From: G039029935 sp039029935
GTDB lineage: Bacteria; Chloroflexota; Anaerolineae; Caldilineales; Caldilineaceae
Length of the DNA stretch: 8,665 nt
Direction of reading: 5' to 3'
NCBI GenBank assembly: GCA_039029935.1
Contig: JBCCFC010000551.1
Span: forward strand, 1 to 8,665
The position numbers and the translations under genes were made by a program. This document shows, in pieces, positions 5,627-8,665 of this stretch (positions within the stretch are counted from its first letter, which is position 1; each line of letters begins with the position of its first letter). The notes beneath the pieces are model-generated. The model saw only the letters and a list, made by a program, of their open reading frames with translations. It was not told the DNA's origin and searched no databases.

Positions 5627-6853
5627 CTACATGTCAGATGACAAAATCTGTGCTGCTGCCAACGCATAAATCACGGCGTGTTCATAAATACGCTCGATCT
5701 CAACCCGTTCATCTGGTCCATGGGCGCATTCGAGCAGCCCGGGACCATAGGCAAAGGCGGGAATCCCTTGATTGGCGTACCAGCGGATTTCGAGCAGACC
5801 AGGACACATCTCAAAGCGTGGCGCAGCCCCTGTCACCGTTGTGATGGTCTCGGCCAATGTCTGTGCAACAGGATGTTGCTCATCGACACCGCTAGCGTAG
5901 CCTTCTTGCAGCATCTCGACTTCCAGTTCTATGCCTTGCTGTTGACATGCCTCTAGCACTGCCCACAACCCAGCCTTCTCTGTTGCCAAGTCCTCTTCTG
6001 GGTTAAAGCGTCGTTCCAGTGTAAAGGAGCAGGTGTCGGGGACCACATTAAAATTGGTTCCACCAGAGACCACACCCCCAAGCATGAGGATAGAGTGTGC
6101 CGCCTCTGTGGGTTCAATGGTATAGGCTGTTCTGCGATGTTCAACCTCGGCCTTGAGTGCCTGTAGCTCATTGGCGACGGTCAACATGTGTTCAAAAGCG
6201 TTGACCCCTTGGTGCTGCAACCCCACATGCGCGGCTTTGCCATTGACCGTGATTTTGAGCGTGATGGCCCCGCGATTGGCATTCCAGATGACACCGCTGG
6301 TGGGTTCCATCGTGAACATTGCCACGCCATCTTGCCCCAGCACACCGAGTTCATCGAGGTATCGTGAGCCGCCTTGCCCACCCGTTTCCTCATCAGCAAC
6401 GATGCACAGCCCGACACGACCAGCCTGCAATGCATCCAGTTTGCGCAGTACAAACGCTGCATAGATCATGCTCGCCAGACCCGCCTTCATGTCCGTTGAC
6501 CCGCGACCAACCAGCCAGCCATCTTCAACCCGCGGGATAAACTGAGCAGGGTCCTGCGCTGGCACAACGTCGTAATGCCCATGAAAGTAGACGGTCGGTT
6601 GTCCGGCTTGCCCATTGCCCACAAAGCTGAGTATGTTCTGGCGCGGTTCTATTCCAGCATCCTGATACGCAAATGAATCGTAGGATAAACCCAACTTGTC
6701 TAACTCTTGGCAGATACGCTGCACACAGGCATCATAGTGGTTGCCCGGTGGATTTTCGCTGGCAATGGCGATGAGGTCACAGGTGAATTGGCGTATATCA
6801 CTATGATAGGGTTGTAGTGCTGATACGACTTGGTGTTGTGTTATTGATATCAT
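5627..6853 (-). CDS. M20-family metallohydrolase (ArgE/DapE-type deacylase or carboxypeptidase)
   Basis: A dinuclear-zinc M20 hydrolase of the ArgE/DapE/carboxypeptidase G2 type, which cleaves N-acyl amino acids or small peptides in the cytoplasm. With the start at 6853 it has 408 residues, normal for the family. The full motif set is visible: FHGHYDVVP (metal ligands His93 and Asp95), GRGSTDMKAG (bridging Asp121), ADEETGG (catalytic base Glu155, ligand Glu156), Glu183 in TMEPT, the dimerization-domain His209 in GKAAHVG, and AHGPDE (ligand His378). These fit an active enzyme; the substrate cannot be told. An in-frame GTG at 6946 overlaps the MurJ stop codon (TAGTG) and would add 31 hydrophilic residues. 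It has no ribosome binding site, whereas the ATG at 6853 has a weak purine-rich AGAGAGCGGA before it and puts the protein start where the family begins. Likely co-transcribed with the upstream murJ-like gene. Confidence 0.92.
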   Translation of the reverse strand: MISITQHQVVSALQPYHSDIRQFTCDLIAIASENPPGNHYDACVQRICQELDKLGLSYDSFAYQDAGIEPRQNILSFVGNGQAGQPTVYFHGHYDVVPAQDPAQFIPRVEDGWLVGRGSTDMKAGLASMIYAAFVLRKLDALQAGRVGLCIVADEETGGQGGSRYLDELGVLGQDGVAMFTMEPTSGVIWNANRGAITLKITVNGKAAHVGLQHQGVNAFEHMLTVANELQALKAEVEHRRTAYTIEPTEAAHSILMLGGVVSGGTNFNVVPDTCSFTLERRFNPEEDLATEKAGLWAVLEACQQQGIELEVEMLQEGYASGVDEQHPVAQTLAETITTVTGAAPRFEMCPGLLEIRWYANQGIPAFAYGPGLLECAHGPDERVEIERIYEHAVIYALAAAQILSSDM

Positions 6854-6945
6854 TCCGCTCTCTTTTTTGTTCGTCACAGATTGACAATCTACGTTACTGG
6901 TCATCGCGTACTGGTATCGCAGGTTGTTTACCTCTGTCCTTCCCA

Positions 6946-8526
6946 CTAATTTGTTCTATCCTGCCAGATACGCCACAACATGTGTAGCTCTTTACCACCC
7001 AAGGCAACATACACGCCAACATAGGTCAGCAGACCGAGGCCCATGCCCGAGGCCAAATAGGGCAGAATCCCCATCTCTAGTTGACGGATGGCGTAGATGA
7101 CGCCGCTCATGACCAGGCAGGCAATGGTGATGCGCATCAATCCTATCAGCAACATACGTTCATCAAGTTTGCCGATGTACCAACGGAGCAGGGCAAAGAG
7201 TGCCAGCGCGAGAAATATCTCAGCAATGGTGGTGGCCCACGTGAGACCGATGATGCCAAAGGGGATGAGGGCATAGCAGAGTGCAATGTTGAGGATGGTC
7301 CAGGCGATGTTGGCATACATGGGCAGGGTGGTGTTATGGTGGGAATAGAAGGGGACTGAGAGCACATCTTGGGTGGCTTGGCTAAGAAGACGGAGCGACA
7401 TGATTGCCATGATGGTGTAGACGAGGGCTGACGCTTCGGCGGTGAATTCACCACGTTCAAAGAGAAAGGAAACGGCGGGTTGTCCCAGCGTGATGAGGCC
7501 AACAGCGGCGGGGATAATCAGCACCCACGCGGTCTGCAAGGAATGGCTGATGGTGCGCATAACATCTTCGCGGCGACCCGTGTTGTACTGCTCCGAGGTA
7601 GTCGGCAGGATGACGACGGCGATGGCGGCACTGAAAAGCGAGCGGGGCATGAAGACCATTGTCAGCAGGGCATAAAAGTAGGCCGAAATGCTGCCGTCGG
7701 GCAAGCCAGAGGCGAGGCGGATAAAGATGATATCGACGGCTTGGATGACACCGAGCGTAATTATGCGGGGTCCCATCAAGGTCAGCACCTCCCGTGTGCC
7801 ATCCAGCCCCAAGTCCATCTGTGGTCGATAGCCAATGCGATGGCGGACCAAGGCGGGGATTTGCATCAGAAAGAGCATACACGCCCCAAAGAAGACACCC
7901 CATGCGGAGCTTTGGATACCAATTCTAGGTGCAAGGAAGTAGATGCCAAGCACTTGCCCGATGTCAAGTGCCACCATGCCCAGTGCGGGCAGGATAAAAT
8001 GTTGATGTGCGTTGAGAATGCTGGCAATGATGTTGCCCATACCAAACACAACGGTAGCAGCGAGTAGAATGCGCATGAGGTTGGCGGTCAGCATCTGTTG
8101 TTCGGGTAAAAAGTGGGGCACAAGGATCGTGCGGATGATCCACGGTGCGTAGTAGGCGGCGACGCTACAGAAGAGGACCAGTGCCAGTGTAATCAGTGTA
8201 AAAATTGTGTTGGATAGTCGTGCTGCATTCCCGCGCTGATTGCCCGTGAGATAGGCAGAATAGACAGGGATGATGGCTGCCCCCAGCGCGCCCCCCGCCA
8301 ACATGGTAAAAAAGAGTTCCGGCAGTTGGTTGGCCGATGTAAAGGCGTCCGCCTCTGCACCCGCTCCAAAGAATTGTGTCAATAACAGCAGCTTCACAAA
8401 CCCCGTTAACTTGCTCACACCGCTTATGAGCATCACCCAAAACGATGACTGGAGCATATGTTTGGTGCGGTCTCCAGAGCCAAACTGTTCGGTCTGCTGC
8501 TGTGTTGCAGAATGTGTTTCGTTCAT
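6946..8526 (-). CDS. murJ: MurJ/MviN-family lipid flippase homologue
   Basis: A polytopic membrane protein of the MOP superfamily, 526 residues from the ATG at 8526. MurJ flips lipid II across the cytoplasmic membrane for peptidoglycan synthesis. Family signatures are the N-terminal SKLTGFVKLLLLTQFFGAGA, then EADAF, then LAGGALGAAIIPVY, a central AVVILPTTSEQ, and FLFERGEFT in the second half, with about a dozen or more hydrophobic segments. Compared with E. coli MurJ from memory, Arg18 and Arg24 correspond to Lys39 and Lys45, Arg52 to Thr74, and Arg270 falls in a segment (YALLTMVFMP) without arginine at that point. Asp39 is kept as Asp60. It may therefore be a diverged MurJ or move another lipid-linked glycan. 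A TTG at 8562 would add 12 residues; neither start has a clear Shine-Dalgarno site. The M20 gene follows directly. Family sure, gene identity less so. Confidence 0.9.
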   Translation of the reverse strand: MNETHSATQQQTEQFGSGDRTKHMLQSSFWVMLISGVSKLTGFVKLLLLTQFFGAGAEADAFTSANQLPELFFTMLAGGALGAAIIPVYSAYLTGNQRGNAARLSNTIFTLITLALVLFCSVAAYYAPWIIRTILVPHFLPEQQMLTANLMRILLAATVVFGMGNIIASILNAHQHFILPALGMVALDIGQVLGIYFLAPRIGIQSSAWGVFFGACMLFLMQIPALVRHRIGYRPQMDLGLDGTREVLTLMGPRIITLGVIQAVDIIFIRLASGLPDGSISAYFYALLTMVFMPRSLFSAAIAVVILPTTSEQYNTGRREDVMRTISHSLQTAWVLIIPAAVGLITLGQPAVSFLFERGEFTAEASALVYTIMAIMSLRLLSQATQDVLSVPFYSHHNTTLPMYANIAWTILNIALCYALIPFGIIGLTWATTIAEIFLALALFALLRWYIGKLDERMLLIGLMRITIACLVMSGVIYAIRQLEMGILPYLASGMGLGLLTYVGVYVALGGKELHMLWRIWQDRTN

Positions 8527-8562
8527 TGGGATAGTTGTAACATGGAATGGGGAAGGGTGCAA

Positions 8563-8584
8563 AGTTGAAGAGTTGAAGAGTTGA
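8563..8584. repeat. Short octamer repeat AGTTGAAG upstream of the murJ-like gene
   Basis: Two exact copies of AGTTGAAG (8563-8570 and 8571-8578) and a partial third (AGTTGA, 8579-8584) lie in the leader of the flippase gene. The 8-bp period is the same as in the larger array at 2525-2588, but the sequence is unrelated. Confidence 0.6.
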
Positions 8585-8633
8585 TAGGCTGATGGCGATT
8601 ATCTGCCGAACATATGCACGTCGTGTCCATTTG

Positions 8634-8642
8634 TGGTATACT
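8634..8642 (+). promoter_or_regulatory. Extended -10 promoter candidate reading out of the window
   Basis: TGGTATACT has an extended -10 form (TGn before TATACT). The predicted start of transcription, about 7 nt later, falls at or just before the ATG at 8651, which would open a leaderless + strand gene (MRFTW before the window ends). There is no clear -35 box. GTATAC is palindromic, so the motif could also serve the divergent murJ-like gene. Confidence 0.35.
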
Positions 8643-8665
8643 GCACAATAATGAGATTTACATGG

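Noticed and set aside
7081..8067. Long + strand open frames antisense to the murJ-like gene, including one of 195 codons
   Set aside because: Their translations are rich in charged, Gly and His residues typical of antisense reads of membrane-protein genes, and the - strand gene has clear family motifs.

Overview
This 8.7-kb window carries five intact protein-coding genes and one gene remnant. The DNA is moderate in GC, the genes are typically bacterial, and the Shine-Dalgarno sites are clear (AGAAGGAG, AAGGAG, GGAGGT). The gene mix is a MurJ-like flippase, an M20 hydrolase, an orphan molybdenum hydroxylase large subunit and DUF2235 hydrolases, with octamer repeats between genes. It would fit a free-living bacterium, perhaps Chloroflexota, but no rRNA, tRNA or marker gene fixes the taxon, so that guess is weak.

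Left region (1-2636, + strand): two tandem, clearly homologous DUF2235 alpha/beta-hydrolase genes, the family that includes Tle1-type phospholipases. Both keep the serine nucleophile elbow and candidate Asp and His residues. The gap between them holds a compact 103-bp element with imperfect terminal inverted repeats, a 4-bp flanking direct repeat and an inner 15-bp inverted repeat. It looks like a MITE that could also end transcription. Eight perfect copies of an 8-bp unit begin at the base after the second gene's stop codon. They run into a hairpin and degenerate repeats that reach the end of the convergent gene.

Middle region (2634-5626): a large molybdopterin-binding subunit of the xanthine dehydrogenase/CO dehydrogenase superfamily on the - strand, with no FAD or 2Fe-2S subunit gene beside it. 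Upstream lies about 700 bp of non-coding DNA. It contains an 11-bp inverted repeat, a strongly pyrimidine-rich tract with four C-runs, and a short + strand coding remnant broken by an in-frame TGA.

Right region (5627-8665, - strand): a MurJ/MviN-family flippase gene followed by an M20 (ArgE/DapE-type) metallohydrolase gene. They are probably co-transcribed. The flippase has the MurJ fold signature but lacks the arginines that are essential in E. coli MurJ. At the right edge a + strand extended -10 motif sits just before an ATG, which suggests a divergent, possibly leaderless gene running out of the window.

I see no complete new multi-gene system. The points most worth a second look are the DUF2235 pair with the small element between them, the orphan hydroxylase subunit with a changed active site, the arginine-poor MurJ homologue and the octamer array.
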